Of a stretch of DNA of 64,000 nucleotides, positions 1-8,397 are shown piece after piece. Origin of the DNA: SZUA-430 sp964647355. Its GTDB lineage: Bacteria > Pseudomonadota > Alphaproteobacteria > Micropepsales > Micropepsaceae. Made by a program: the position numbers and the translations under genes. The notes under the pieces were generated by a model. The model saw only the letters and a program-made list of their open reading frames with translations, had not been told where the DNA came from and made no database searches. Each line of letters begins with the position of its first letter. The first letter of the stretch is position 1. The stretch spans positions 1-64,000 of the forward strand of contig CAZYGK010000001.1 of assembly GCA_964647355.1 (NCBI GenBank), in the 5' to 3' direction.

Positions 1-587
1 ACGGCTTCAAGAAGTCGCGCGCGGCGCTCGGCCAGGAGCGCATCATGATCAACTGTGCCGGCACTGGGATTGCGATCAAGACCGCAAGCCGCAAGAAGGA
101 CTCGACCGAGATCGCAGCCCACCCGACGGAACACTTCGACCGCCTCATCCAGATCAACTTGGTGGGCACCTTCCGCTGCCTCGCGAAGGCGGCGGCCGGT
201 ATGCTGTCCCTCGATCCGGTAACGGAGGACGGCGAGCGCGGCGTCATCATCAACACGGGCTCGGTCGCCGCCGAAGACGGCCAGATCGGTCAAGCCGCTT
301 ACTCGGCCTCGAAAGGCGGCATTGTCGGCATGACGCTCCCGATCGCCCGCGACCTGTCGCGCGACGGCGTGCGCTGCTGCACGATCTTGCCCGGTCTCTT
401 CAACACACCGCTGCTCGCCGGCGCGCCGGAGGAAGTGCGCAAGAGCTTGGGCGCGCAAGTGCCGTTCCCGTCCCGCCTTGGTCACCCGTACGAGTACGCA
501 AAACTCGCGCGCCATATCTGCGAGAACTCGATGCTCAACGGCGAGGTGATCCGCCTCGACGGTGCAATCCGTATGGCGCCGCGCTAG
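1..587 (+). CDS. 3-hydroxyacyl-CoA dehydrogenase, SDR family (HSD17B10-like), 5' end cut off
   Basis: The reading frame is open from base 3, so the N-terminal cofactor-binding part lies before the window; 194 residues remain. The visible part has the short-chain dehydrogenase core: an NCAG motif, the catalytic serine in INTGSVAA, the YSASK catalytic Tyr/Lys pair, and a PGLFNTPLL segment. The ending LNGEVIRLDGAIRM is typical of the HSD10/type II 3-hydroxyacyl-CoA dehydrogenase group, which oxidises 3-hydroxyacyl-CoA with NAD+ in fatty-acid or branched-chain amino-acid breakdown. Family call is from motif memory; exact substrate is not determined. A strong hairpin follows the stop. Confidence 0.85.
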   Translation, partial: GFKKSRAALGQERIMINCAGTGIAIKTASRKKDSTEIAAHPTEHFDRLIQINLVGTFRCLAKAAAGMLSLDPVTEDGERGVIINTGSVAAEDGQIGQAAYSASKGGIVGMTLPIARDLSRDGVRCCTILPGLFNTPLLAGAPEEVRKSLGAQVPFPSRLGHPYEYAKLARHICENSMLNGEVIRLDGAIRMAPR

Positions 588-601
588 AGCGGCGTCAGAT
601 T

Positions 602-629
602 GACACAGGCGGACTGCGCCGCCTGTGTC
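602..629. terminator. Perfect 11-bp hairpin after the SDR gene
   Basis: GACACAGGCGG (602-612) pairs perfectly with CCGCCTGTGTC (619-629) around a 6-base loop, 15 bases past the stop codon. No T-run follows, so it is either an imperfect intrinsic terminator or an mRNA-stabilising hairpin. Confidence 0.5.
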
Positions 630-725
630 CCCCGATACAGCAAAGCCCGCGCAATCTTGCTCGCTTTGCCGGGGCTCCATTAAGGTCCGCGCCGGAATCG
701 CGTCCTCTTTCCAAGGGAATCTCTC

Positions 726-1655
726 ATGAATCGCAATGTGGTGATCGGTGGCGTTGCAGGCGTCGCCGGCATTCTCGGTGTCGCCGGCTGGTACTTCCTG
801 TCGGGCCCCGGCGCGGGCCTTGGCGGCGGCACCGCGACGGAGCCCACCGGCCCGATCACGCTGAATGCCGTCAACGTCGTCACCGAGCACGAAGCCGGTC
901 AATCCGAAGACGGCCGCATGCTGAGCGTGAAGTTCCCGAAGTTCGAACTCGTGGCGAAGGCGGGCGAGACGACGTCGTCGGTGTTCTCGACGACCTGGCG
1001 GCTGAAGCTCGGTTCCAACGAACGCGCGGTCGCTGCGATCGCGTCACTGCAAGGCTTCATGAAGTCGGCCGGTACGCCGCCGCCGGTGGCGCCGGCGCCG
1101 CAACCAGCCGCGCCCGTCGCCGACGCAACAGCGACACCGCCGGCAACACCGGCCGCCGACGGAGCGGCACCGCCGCCCGCAACCGACGGCGCAACGCCGC
1201 CGCCAGCCGACAAGCCAGCCGCGACGCCGGCCGCAGCCGCTCCGGCCCAGCCCGTCGCCGGTGATGGCGTCGCCCGCGTGATCGTCTCGATCGGCGGCGA
1301 AACAACGGTGACCGAATGGCGCGACTGGACCGGCAACGGCGCCGATCACCAGCTCTCGAAGGCCGTCGCCTATGTCGGCACGCCTGCTGATTTGCGTGAC
1401 GGGGCGACAGTGCCCGTTACAGTCACGGTCGAACTCGCAGGTGCCGCGTCGACGGAAACGATTGCCCGCCTGAACTCGCTCGTGCTGCGCGTAGTGGCCG
1501 AAGAAGCGCCGATCCCGGTCGAACCTGGCGCAACGCCCGGCACTGCCGCCGAACCGGCAACGCCGCCGGCAGCCGAAGCGACACCGGCAACGCCTGCTCC
1601 GGCCGCGCCAGCCGACGGCAGCACGACAACGCCGCCGGCGACGCCAAACCCTTAG
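726..1655 (+). CDS. Membrane-anchored Pro/Ala/Thr-rich hypothetical protein
   Basis: 309 residues of no family I recognise. Residues 1-27 are a short basic start followed by a Gly/Val/Ala-rich hydrophobic stretch, fitting an uncleaved membrane anchor or signal sequence. Two folded-looking segments (about 35-115 and 180-262) are separated by a low-complexity linker of PPA, TPA and APA repeats (about 116-178), and a similar Pro/Ala/Thr tail follows (about 263-309). This resembles an envelope protein with flexible tethers. The start has AAGGGA about 8 bases upstream. Its stop overlaps the stop of the opposite-strand phhB by 4 bases. Function unknown. Confidence 0.75.
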   Translation: MNRNVVIGGVAGVAGILGVAGWYFLSGPGAGLGGGTATEPTGPITLNAVNVVTEHEAGQSEDGRMLSVKFPKFELVAKAGETTSSVFSTTWRLKLGSNERAVAAIASLQGFMKSAGTPPPVAPAPQPAAPVADATATPPATPAADGAAPPPATDGATPPPADKPAATPAAAAPAQPVAGDGVARVIVSIGGETTVTEWRDWTGNGADHQLSKAVAYVGTPADLRDGATVPVTVTVELAGAASTETIARLNSLVLRVVAEEAPIPVEPGATPGTAAEPATPPAAEATPATPAPAAPADGSTTTPPATPNP

Positions 1656-1945
1656 GGCTTCGCCGCCAATTCCATGGCGCGGGCGAGTTCGACGTCTTTC
1701 ATCGTCAGCCCGCCCGCGTCATGCGTCGTCAGCAGCACGTTGACAGTCTTATAGACATTCGACCACTCCGGGTGGTGGTCCATGCGCTCCGCAACGAGCG
1801 CCGCCTTCGTCATAAAGCCAAACGCCTCCACAAAGTCGCGAAACACGAACGTCTTGGCGATCGCATCCCGCGCAGGCTCCGCCCGCCAGCCCGCAAGTTC
1901 CTTCAGTGCCGCCGCGCGTTGCGCCGCATCGAGTTTTTGGCTCAA
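1652..1945 (-). CDS. phhB: 4a-hydroxytetrahydrobiopterin dehydratase (pterin-4a-carbinolamine dehydratase)
   Basis: 97 residues, the usual length of the PCD/DCoH family. The active-site histidines are in MDHHPEWSNVYKTV, followed by LTTHDAGGLT, both diagnostic. The enzyme dehydrates 4a-hydroxytetrahydropterin so that the pterin cofactor of aromatic amino-acid hydroxylases can be recycled; it can also serve in folate metabolism. No phenylalanine hydroxylase gene is in the window. The longest frame runs up to 2017, but GGAGGG sits 7 bases upstream of a TTG codon at 1945 and the protein then begins LSQKLDAAQRAA, the normal N-terminus, so TTG is the preferred start. Confidence 0.9.
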   Translation of the reverse strand: MSQKLDAAQRAAALKELAGWRAEPARDAIAKTFVFRDFVEAFGFMTKAALVAERMDHHPEWSNVYKTVNVLLTTHDAGGLTMKDVELARAMELAAKP

Positions 1946-2017
1946 GGAACACCCTCCCAATCTGAATCCGGTCTGGTCTATCTTCGCCCAACAACCGATC
2001 CGCTGGCGAGGGCCCAA

Positions 2018-2437
2018 ATGTCGACCGAGACGCTTTTCGAACTGACCGCGCCGACGCTTGAAGACATCGAATTCCTTGCGCGCGACACGTTCGAGCGCCT
2101 GCCGAAGCGCTTCCGCGACCGCTGCGGCGACATCATCTTCCGCGTCGAGGACTTCCCCGACGACGACGTCGTCCAGGAGATGGAACTCGAAACGCCTTAC
2201 GACATTCTAGGCCTGTTCCAAGGCATCGGAATCACGGAACAGCAAGAAAGCGATCCGACGCCACGCGATCCGAACATTGTGTTTCTCTACCGCCGCCCGA
2301 TCCTCGACGAATGGAGCGACTCGGAGATCACGTTGGGCGACATCGTCACGCACGTTTTGATCCACGAGATCGGTCATCACTTCGGCTTCACCGACGACGA
2401 CATGGAGCGCATCGAATCCGAGGTCATGGAAGACTAG
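2018..2437 (+). CDS. Metallopeptidase family protein (Zincin_1/DUF1025 type)
   Basis: 139 residues. HEIGHHFGF near residue 119 is the HExxHxxGF zinc site of the small Zincin_1 (PF06262) family; the acidic DDD following is typical of it. The first half is acidic. Members are small cytosolic putative zinc peptidases of unknown substrate. An open frame reaches back to 1721 but that part is antisense to phhB; the ATG at 2018 starts the family-like N-terminus MSTETLFELTAPT. Its stop overlaps the stop of thpR on the opposite strand by 4 bases. Confidence 0.85.
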   Translation: MSTETLFELTAPTLEDIEFLARDTFERLPKRFRDRCGDIIFRVEDFPDDDVVQEMELETPYDILGLFQGIGITEQQESDPTPRDPNIVFLYRRPILDEWSDSEITLGDIVTHVLIHEIGHHFGFTDDDMERIESEVMED

Positions 2438-2970
2438 GCGTCGAGCGCGTATGTACGCTCCACGCGATAGAGGCTCCCGTTCGAACTTGGGAAGCTCGAG
2501 AAGAGCGCAAACCGGCGCACCGCGATCGGCCCGCTGTCGAACGGCGCATGCGCGCCCAAGAACGCGCGCACCTTGGCGATCGGAGCGTCGCGGAGCCTCG
2601 CCAGCGTAACGTGCGGCGTGTACTTGCGCGTCTCGGCGGCAAGCCCAATGCGCTGCAACGCGCTTTCGATCTTCGCCGCAAGCCGCATGAGCGCGTCGTT
2701 CGGCGCAACGCCGATCCAAAGCGCATGCGGATCGCGCCCGCCGAATTCGCCCGCGCCCTTCAGCGTCAACTCGAACTGCGGCGCCCGCAGGCTACTCAGC
2801 GCATCGTCGATGTCGTTTGCCACCGCCTCGTCGACCTCGCCGATAAAGCGCAGTGTCAAATGCAGATTGTCGGCGCTCGACCAGCGCGCCCCCGGTACGC
2901 CGCCCTGCAACAGCGACAGGCGGATGCGCAAGCTCTCTGGCAACTCGATTGCCGTGAAAAGTCGGATCAT
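2434..2970 (-). CDS. thpR: RNA 2',3'-cyclic phosphodiesterase
   Basis: 178 residues, full length for the ThpR/LigT branch of the 2H phosphoesterases. Both catalytic HxTx motifs are present: HLTL at about residue 36 and HVTL at about 121. The start MIRLFTAIELP matches the family N-terminus. The enzyme hydrolyses 2',3'-cyclic phosphate ends of RNA. It lies 22 bases downstream of the arylesterase gene on the same strand and may share its transcript. Confidence 0.9.
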   Translation of the reverse strand: MIRLFTAIELPESLRIRLSLLQGGVPGARWSSADNLHLTLRFIGEVDEAVANDIDDALSSLRAPQFELTLKGAGEFGGRDPHALWIGVAPNDALMRLAAKIESALQRIGLAAETRKYTPHVTLARLRDAPIAKVRAFLGAHAPFDSGPIAVRRFALFSSFPSSNGSLYRVERTYALDA

Positions 2971-2992
2971 CGAAAGGCGCGCCTCTCGCGCG

Positions 2993-3715
2993 TCAATGCG
3001 TGGCGGGTTTCGTTGCAGCTTTGGCGCGGATCTCAGCGAGCAGTTTCTCGACGTAAGGCAGCATGTTCTTCACGATCACCTTCGTGCCGGCTTCGTTCGG
3101 GTGAATTCCGTCGGCTAGATTAAGCTTCAGATTGGCCGCAACGCCCTCAAGAAAGAACGGGTAGAAAATCACGCCGTGCTTCTTCGCCAGTTCCGGATAG
3201 AGCGAATCGAAAGCAGTGGCATACTCGGGCCCCAAATTGCGCGGTGCTTTCATCCCGGTCAGGAGTATGGCGACCTTGCGCGCCTTCAACTTCGCCAGCA
3301 CCTGATCGATGTTCATGCGGGTCGCCCCAACGTCGAGCCCGCGCAAAGCGTCGTTCGAGCCAAGCTCGACGATCACACCCGCGACGTCCTCGCTGAGCGC
3401 CCAATCGAGTCGTGCGAGGCCCCCAGCCGACGTATCGCCCGAAACGCCCGCATTGACGATCGCGACATCGTGCCCTTTGGTCCTCAACTGAGCCCGTAAA
3501 ACCGCGGTGAAATCTGTCCCCGGCGGCAGGTTGTAGCCCTGTGTCAGACTGGTACCGATGGCCACTATCTTGATCGGCTTCGCCGCAGCCGCAGCAATTC
3601 CATTGATTCCGGCGGCGAAGATGGCGAGAATCAGCCAAATCGCGTTGAAATGGGCCCAACGCGTCCCATATCGGGTTTGCTCCCTCAAGCCTCTCGTTGG
3701 TAGTTCGGTGCGCAT
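2993..3715 (-). CDS. Arylesterase / TesA-like SGNH hydrolase, exported
   Basis: 240 residues. A hydrophobic segment (about residues 26-42) ending in an Ala run is a signal peptide or anchor. SGNH blocks are visible: the nucleophile block reads GTSLTQGYNLP instead of GDSL, with the Ser retained; GVSGDTS supplies the Gly block; GSNDALRG supplies the Asn block; DGIHPNEAG holds the Asp-x-x-His pair. Members are periplasmic esterases/thioesterases. The start is uncertain: the ATG at 3715 lies in a GCATGC sequence that also provides the ATG of the divergent ABC gene, while a TTG at 3688 would avoid the overlap. The Asp-to-Thr change next to the serine deserves attention. Confidence 0.82.
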   Translation of the reverse strand: MRTELPTRGLREQTRYGTRWAHFNAIWLILAIFAAGINGIAAAAAKPIKIVAIGTSLTQGYNLPPGTDFTAVLRAQLRTKGHDVAIVNAGVSGDTSAGGLARLDWALSEDVAGVIVELGSNDALRGLDVGATRMNIDQVLAKLKARKVAILLTGMKAPRNLGPEYATAFDSLYPELAKKHGVIFYPFFLEGVAANLKLNLADGIHPNEAGTKVIVKNMLPYVEKLLAEIRAKAATKPATH

Positions 3716-4469
3716 GCAGCGCTCGCTCAACACTGACCCAATCCTCCGCCTCGAGGCCGTCAAGCTCACACTTATGAGTCAGGCGGGCCCCGTCAATATC
3801 TTGAACGGTATCGAGTTGGTGATCCGTGAGGGAGAAGCCGTGGGTTTGGTGGGCCCGTCGGGCTCCGGAAAATCGACGCTGCTCATGGTCATGACCGGCC
3901 TGGAGCGCCCGACCTCCGGCAAGGTCACGGTCAAATCGAAGGTCCTGTCCGGCTTTAGCGAGGACGAGGCCGCGCGCTTCCGCCGCGGCAACGTCGGCAT
4001 CGTTTTTCAGTCGTTCCACCTGATCCCGACGATGACCGCGCTCGAGAACGTGGCCGTGCCCCTCGAACTCGCGCTCGTCCCGAACGCGTTCGACAAGGCA
4101 AAAGACGAACTCATTGCCGTCGGCCTCGGTCACCGCCTCGACCACTACCCAAGCCAGCTCTCCGGCGGCGAGCAGCAACGCGTCGCCCTGGCACGCGCGC
4201 TCGCGCCGCGACCGAGCCTTTTGTTCGCGGACGAGCCGACCGGCAACCTCGACGGCCGCACCGGTGCCGAAATCGTCGAGATGATGTTCAAGCTTCAGCG
4301 CGAACGCGGATCGACGCTGATCCTCGTCACCCATGACGAAGCCCTCGCCAAGCGCTGCGACCGCATCGTCAAGCTGCGCGATGGTTACATCGAATCGATC
4401 GAAGACGGCGACCACAAGGATGAAGCCGCCGCGCCCGCAGAGGTAGCGGTCGCCGCTGTCGCAGAATGA
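3714..4469 (+). CDS. ABC transporter ATP-binding protein, YbbA/LolD type
   Basis: 251 residues. Walker A GPSGSGKS, the signature LSGGEQQRVALARAL, Walker B LLFADEPTGNLD and the H-loop LVTHD are all intact. This branch (MacB/LolD/YbbA) partners with FtsX-type permeases. The next gene starts 4 bases before this stop and encodes such a permease, as in the YbbA-YbbP pairs that often sit beside a tesA-like esterase; here the esterase is divergent with overlapping start codons. Substrate unknown; lipid or lipoprotein handling is the usual guess. Confidence 0.9.
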   Translation: MQRSLNTDPILRLEAVKLTLMSQAGPVNILNGIELVIREGEAVGLVGPSGSGKSTLLMVMTGLERPTSGKVTVKSKVLSGFSEDEAARFRRGNVGIVFQSFHLIPTMTALENVAVPLELALVPNAFDKAKDELIAVGLGHRLDHYPSQLSGGEQQRVALARALAPRPSLLFADEPTGNLDGRTGAEIVEMMFKLQRERGSTLILVTHDEALAKRCDRIVKLRDGYIESIEDGDHKDEAAAPAEVAVAAVAE

Positions 4470-7012
4470 ACCACGTCGCCGTTGCATTGCGCCTTGCGCG
4501 CCGGGAGTTGAGACGAGGTCTATCGGGCTTTCGCATATTTCTCGCTTGTCTCATTCTCGGCGTCGCCTCGATCGCGGGCGTGGGCTCACTCAGCGAGGCG
4601 TTGCTTCAAGGTCTCTCGCGGCAAGGTCAGCAGCTGTTGGGCGGCGACGTCGAGGTCCGCCTCACGCAACGCGAGCTCAGCAAGAAGGAGCGCGCCTGGC
4701 TCGACGAAAACGGCAAGGTTTCCATGGTGGCGGAACTGCGCGCCATGGCGATTGCGCAAGGTCAAGACGCCCGCACGCTCGTCGAACTCAAAGCCGTCGA
4801 CTTCGCCTACCCGCTCTATGGTCAGGCGGACGTCTCTCCGCGTGAGCCACTGAAGGAACTGTTCGCAAACCGCGAGGGCGTGTTTGGCGCGGCGGCGGAC
4901 GAGCGCCTACTGGCCAAGCTCGGCCTGAAGGACGGCGGCATCGTAAAGATCGGCAACGCCCTATTTTCGTTGCGAGCCGTTATCCGGCGCGAACCCGATC
5001 GCGTGGCAGGCGGCTTCTCGCTGGGTCCGCGCGTGCTGATCTCGGAGTTCGCACTGCGCGCGACCGGCCTCGTCCAGCCCGGAAGCTTGATCAACTTCAA
5101 CTACCGCGTCGCTCTGCCCCAAACCGCGACCTCTCGCGAAGGCGTTGCCCAATGGGTCGATCGTCTGAACGCTGCGTTCCCGCAAGCCGGCTGGCAAGTA
5201 CGCGACCGCTGGAATGCCGCGCCCGGCGTGCGCCGCTTTATCGAACAAGCGGGCGCGTTCCTGATCTTGGTCGGCCTGACCGCGCTTGTCGTTGGTGGCG
5301 TCGGAATCGGCAGCGCCGTCAAAGCCTATCTCGACCGCCGTCGCGACGACATCGCCACGCTCAAATGCGTCGGCGCCAGCGGTCGCTTCATCTTCGCGAT
5401 GTTCTTGGCTGAGGTCATGGCGCTCGCCGTGATCGGTGTGGCCGTGGGGCTTGTCGCGGGTGCGGTGCTGCCTCTGCTTGCGCAAGCGGTGCTCGCACCG
5501 ATCCTGCCGTTCGAGGCGCAGTTCGGATTCTACTTGGCTCCGATTGCGGCTGCGGCCGCATTCGGCCTGGTCACCGCGTTTGCCTTTGCAATCTGGCCAC
5601 TGGCGCGCGCTATGGAAACCTCACCCGCCGTCATGTTTCGCGATCTTGTCGCGCCCGTGCGCCGCTGGCCGAAGCCGGCCTACGTCCTGGCCACGGTCGC
5701 AGCCTTCGCGCTGCTCGCGGCTTTGGCGTTGCTCCTGACGCCGAACCTGCGCTTCGCGGCCGGGTTTGCGTTCGGCGCGGCGGCGGCCTTCGGGCTGTTG
5801 CAAGCGACGGCGTGGGGCATGATGTGGCTGGCCCGGCATGTGCCGCGCCCGCGCTTCATGATGGCGCGCCTGGCGCTTTCCAACATCTATCGCCCGGGCG
5901 CACCCACGCCGGCCGTCATCCTATCGTTGGGCCTGGGGTTGACCTTGCTCTCGGCGATCGCACTAACCGACGCCAACATTCGCCGCCGCATGCAAGAGGA
6001 AATCCCCGCGGAAGCACCGAGCTTCTTCTTGGTCGACATTCAACCCGACCAAGCCAAGCCGATCGCGAAGCTGGTCAAGTCCGCCAAGGGCGTCTCCGAT
6101 TTCGACATGGTGCCGATGGTGCGCGGTCGAATCGTCAAACTCAAAGACACGCCGGCCGAGAAGGCCGTCGTGGCGCGAGAAGCGAAATGGGCGCTGAATG
6201 GGGACCGCGGCATCACCTACGGCAATCCGGAAGATGCGCTGAAGCAAGTCGTCGAAGGCCGTTGGTGGCCCGAGAATTACAAGACCGGCAAGGATGGACC
6301 GGCACTTGTGTCCTTCGCGACCGATCTTGCGAAGGGCTTAGGTCTCAAAGTCGGCGACACACTCACGGTCAACGTTCTCGGCCGCGACATACCGCTTCAA
6401 ATCGCGAACTTGCGCCTCGTTGATTTCTCGAGCGCCCGCATGAACTTCATCATGATCGTCTCGCCCGGCGTTCTTGAAACCGCGCCGCATTCGAACCTGG
6501 CCACGGCACGCATCAGCCGCGAACACGAAGATGATGTGGAGCGCCTGGTTACGAACAAATTCCCGAACGTCTCCGTTGTGCGCGTGCGCGAAGCGCTCGA
6601 AACCGCAAACGATCTCGTGCAGCAGCTTGCCGGCGGCATTCGCGCAGCAAGCTTTGTCACGCTCCTCACGGGCCTGCTCGTTCTGGCCGGCGCACTTGCT
6701 GCCGGCCACCGCCACCGCCTGTTCGACGCCGTTGTCTTGAAGGTGATGGGCGCGACCAAAGGGCAGGTGATGACCACCTACCTGATTGAGTTCGCAGCCT
6801 TGGGCGCAGGTGCGGGCTTCGTCGCCGCCATCGTTGGCACCACCGCCGCCTGGGCTGTCGCCGCATTCTTGATGGACTCGTCGTTCGCCCCCTCGATGTC
6901 CACCTTGGTCGCCGTTGTGGTCGGCGGCGCAATCGCGGCAATGGCGTTGGGTATAGCGGCGACCTGGACGGCGCTCTCTACCCCTGCTGCGCGCACGCTC
7001 AGAACCGCTTAG
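4466..7012 (+). CDS. FtsX-like ABC permease, YbbP type
   Basis: 848 residues. One N-terminal membrane helix (about 18-40) is followed by a large periplasmic domain. Three helices around 260-380 form the first FtsX core, two further helices lie around 405-450 and one around 480, then a second periplasmic domain and a final FtsX core near 715-840. This duplicated layout is that of YbbP/MacB-like permeases, usually about 800-850 residues. It overlaps the ATPase gene by 4 bases (ATGA) and the two surely form one transporter in the inner membrane. The esterase next door suggests envelope lipid traffic, an inference only. Confidence 0.88.
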   Translation: MNHVAVALRLARRELRRGLSGFRIFLACLILGVASIAGVGSLSEALLQGLSRQGQQLLGGDVEVRLTQRELSKKERAWLDENGKVSMVAELRAMAIAQGQDARTLVELKAVDFAYPLYGQADVSPREPLKELFANREGVFGAAADERLLAKLGLKDGGIVKIGNALFSLRAVIRREPDRVAGGFSLGPRVLISEFALRATGLVQPGSLINFNYRVALPQTATSREGVAQWVDRLNAAFPQAGWQVRDRWNAAPGVRRFIEQAGAFLILVGLTALVVGGVGIGSAVKAYLDRRRDDIATLKCVGASGRFIFAMFLAEVMALAVIGVAVGLVAGAVLPLLAQAVLAPILPFEAQFGFYLAPIAAAAAFGLVTAFAFAIWPLARAMETSPAVMFRDLVAPVRRWPKPAYVLATVAAFALLAALALLLTPNLRFAAGFAFGAAAAFGLLQATAWGMMWLARHVPRPRFMMARLALSNIYRPGAPTPAVILSLGLGLTLLSAIALTDANIRRRMQEEIPAEAPSFFLVDIQPDQAKPIAKLVKSAKGVSDFDMVPMVRGRIVKLKDTPAEKAVVAREAKWALNGDRGITYGNPEDALKQVVEGRWWPENYKTGKDGPALVSFATDLAKGLGLKVGDTLTVNVLGRDIPLQIANLRLVDFSSARMNFIMIVSPGVLETAPHSNLATARISREHEDDVERLVTNKFPNVSVVRVREALETANDLVQQLAGGIRAASFVTLLTGLLVLAGALAAGHRHRLFDAVVLKVMGATKGQVMTTYLIEFAALGAGAGFVAAIVGTTAAWAVAAFLMDSSFAPSMSTLVAVVVGGAIAAMALGIAATWTALSTPAARTLRTA

Positions 7013-7176
7013 GTTCATTCTCCAGGCCACAATCGCTAAACTGACCCTTAACACAGCCAAAACCTGTTGTTCTCGAAGGCTTTATCGGCCGATTCCCCTT
7101 GAACTTCAGCCCAAACGCGTCGATATCCGGACACAGGTTTGATCCGGCCACCCGGCCGGACCACTGGAGGAAACCG

Positions 7177-7893
7177 ATGTCCGAGTACGAAACCTACGCT
7201 GGCCGCACAATGCCGAGCGCCGAGGCACAAGCGTTCGATCAAGGCCTGCGCACTTACATGATCGGCGTGTACCAGTTCATGGCCCTGGGCGTTGCCCTGA
7301 CCGGCGCGATCGCGCTGGTGATGTCCATGCAACCCGCGCTGATGAACCTGATCTGGGCGACGCCGTTGAAGTGGGTCGTTATTTTCGCACCGCTTCCACT
7401 AAGCCTTTACGCTCAAATGCGCATCCACAGCCTCAGCCCTGGGACTGCTCAGGCCCTGTTCTGGCTCTACGCGACTCTTATGGGCCTGTCGTTTTCCGTT
7501 CTGTTCGCGATCTTCACCGACGCTAGCATTGCACGCGTTTTCTTGATCACAGCGGTCGCCTTCGGTGCGCTTAGCCTCTACGGCTATACAACGAAGACTA
7601 ATCTTACGGCGTGGGGCTCGTTCTTGTTCATTGGCATGATCGGCGTCTTAGTCGCCGGTCTAGCCAACTACTTCCTGCAGTCATCCGCAGTTGATTTTGC
7701 CGTGAGCGTGATTGGCGTGCTCGTCTTCGCAGGTCTGACCGCGTATTTCACGCAGCAGATCAAGTCGCTGTACTACGAGGCTGCCGACGAAACTACTGCG
7801 GCTCGCTACTCGATTCTGGGCGCGTTCTGGCTCTACATCTCGTTCATCGCGATGTTCCAGTTCCTGCTCAACTTGATCGGCGACCGCGAGTAA
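7177..7893 (+). CDS. Bax inhibitor-1/YccA family membrane protein
   Basis: 238 residues with seven hydrophobic segments and the BI-1 landmarks: an N-terminal VYQFMALGVALTG helix, a GTAQALFWLYATLMGLS helix, and the family ending with YISFIAMFQFLLNLIG. Members are inner-membrane proteins linked to pH-sensitive calcium leak or FtsH-associated quality control. The frame is open from 7099, but the ATG at 7177 has TGGAGGAAA just upstream and gives the normal alphaproteobacterial N-terminus. An intrinsic terminator follows directly, so the gene is probably monocistronic. Confidence 0.93.
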   Translation: MSEYETYAGRTMPSAEAQAFDQGLRTYMIGVYQFMALGVALTGAIALVMSMQPALMNLIWATPLKWVVIFAPLPLSLYAQMRIHSLSPGTAQALFWLYATLMGLSFSVLFAIFTDASIARVFLITAVAFGALSLYGYTTKTNLTAWGSFLFIGMIGVLVAGLANYFLQSSAVDFAVSVIGVLVFAGLTAYFTQQIKSLYYEAADETTAARYSILGAFWLYISFIAMFQFLLNLIGDRE

Positions 7894-7917
7894 CCGAGCC
7901 TGAAGTAGGCATGACAG

Positions 7918-7949
7918 AGCCCCGGTGCTGCAAGGCGCCGGGGCTTTTC
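7918..7949 (+). terminator. Intrinsic terminator of the Bax-inhibitor gene
   Basis: AGCCCCGG (7918-7925) pairs with CCGGGGCT (7938-7945), followed by TTTTC. It sits 25 bases after the stop codon at 7893 and just before the end of the convergent DUF2794 gene. Confidence 0.85.
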
Positions 7950-7957
7950 GTTGCACG

Positions 7958-8353
7958 CTACTCGACAAGCTGCATCCGCTTCGGCTCCAAGATCCGCAGC
8001 ACCTGCGCCAGATCGTGTCCGCGCTTCAGCACCTGCCCCGCCGCGCCGACGACCGCATAAAGGCCCTGTTTGTGCCGAAGCTTCGGCCGCTTCTCGATCC
8101 GGTAGAGCGGCATTTCGGCAGCGCGCCTGAACACCGCAAAGATCGCATGCTCGCGGCCCGCGCCGATCGCGTAGTCGCGCCATTCGCCGGCCGCCACGTT
8201 GCGGCCGTAAACGCTCAAAATCGTGCTGAGTTCGCGCCGGTCGAACATCACCTGTTCGCCGCGCTCCCGTGGAAGAGCAGGACTTTCGCCCGTCTCTTGG
8301 CTCCGTGGCGCGGGGCGCTCGCCACGGAACAACTCTATGGGTTCATCGACCAT
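7958..8353 (-). CDS. DUF2794 domain protein
   Basis: 131 residues. The stretch FDRRELSTILSVYGRNVAAGEWRDY, then FSVFRR-like AVFRRAAEMPLYRIEKRPKL, is the conserved core of DUF2794, a small cytosolic family found almost only in Alphaproteobacteria. No function is known. The N-terminal 35 residues before MFDRREL are not conserved, so the true start may be the internal Met near residue 36. Convergent with the Bax-inhibitor gene. Confidence 0.85.
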   Translation of the reverse strand: MVDEPIELFRGERPAPRSQETGESPALPRERGEQVMFDRRELSTILSVYGRNVAAGEWRDYAIGAGREHAIFAVFRRAAEMPLYRIEKRPKLRHKQGLYAVVGAAGQVLKRGHDLAQVLRILEPKRMQLVE

Positions 8354-8397
8354 CCGGCGAAAGTGTTCACCCGATAGGGGCCTTTGGCAAGACCGTT

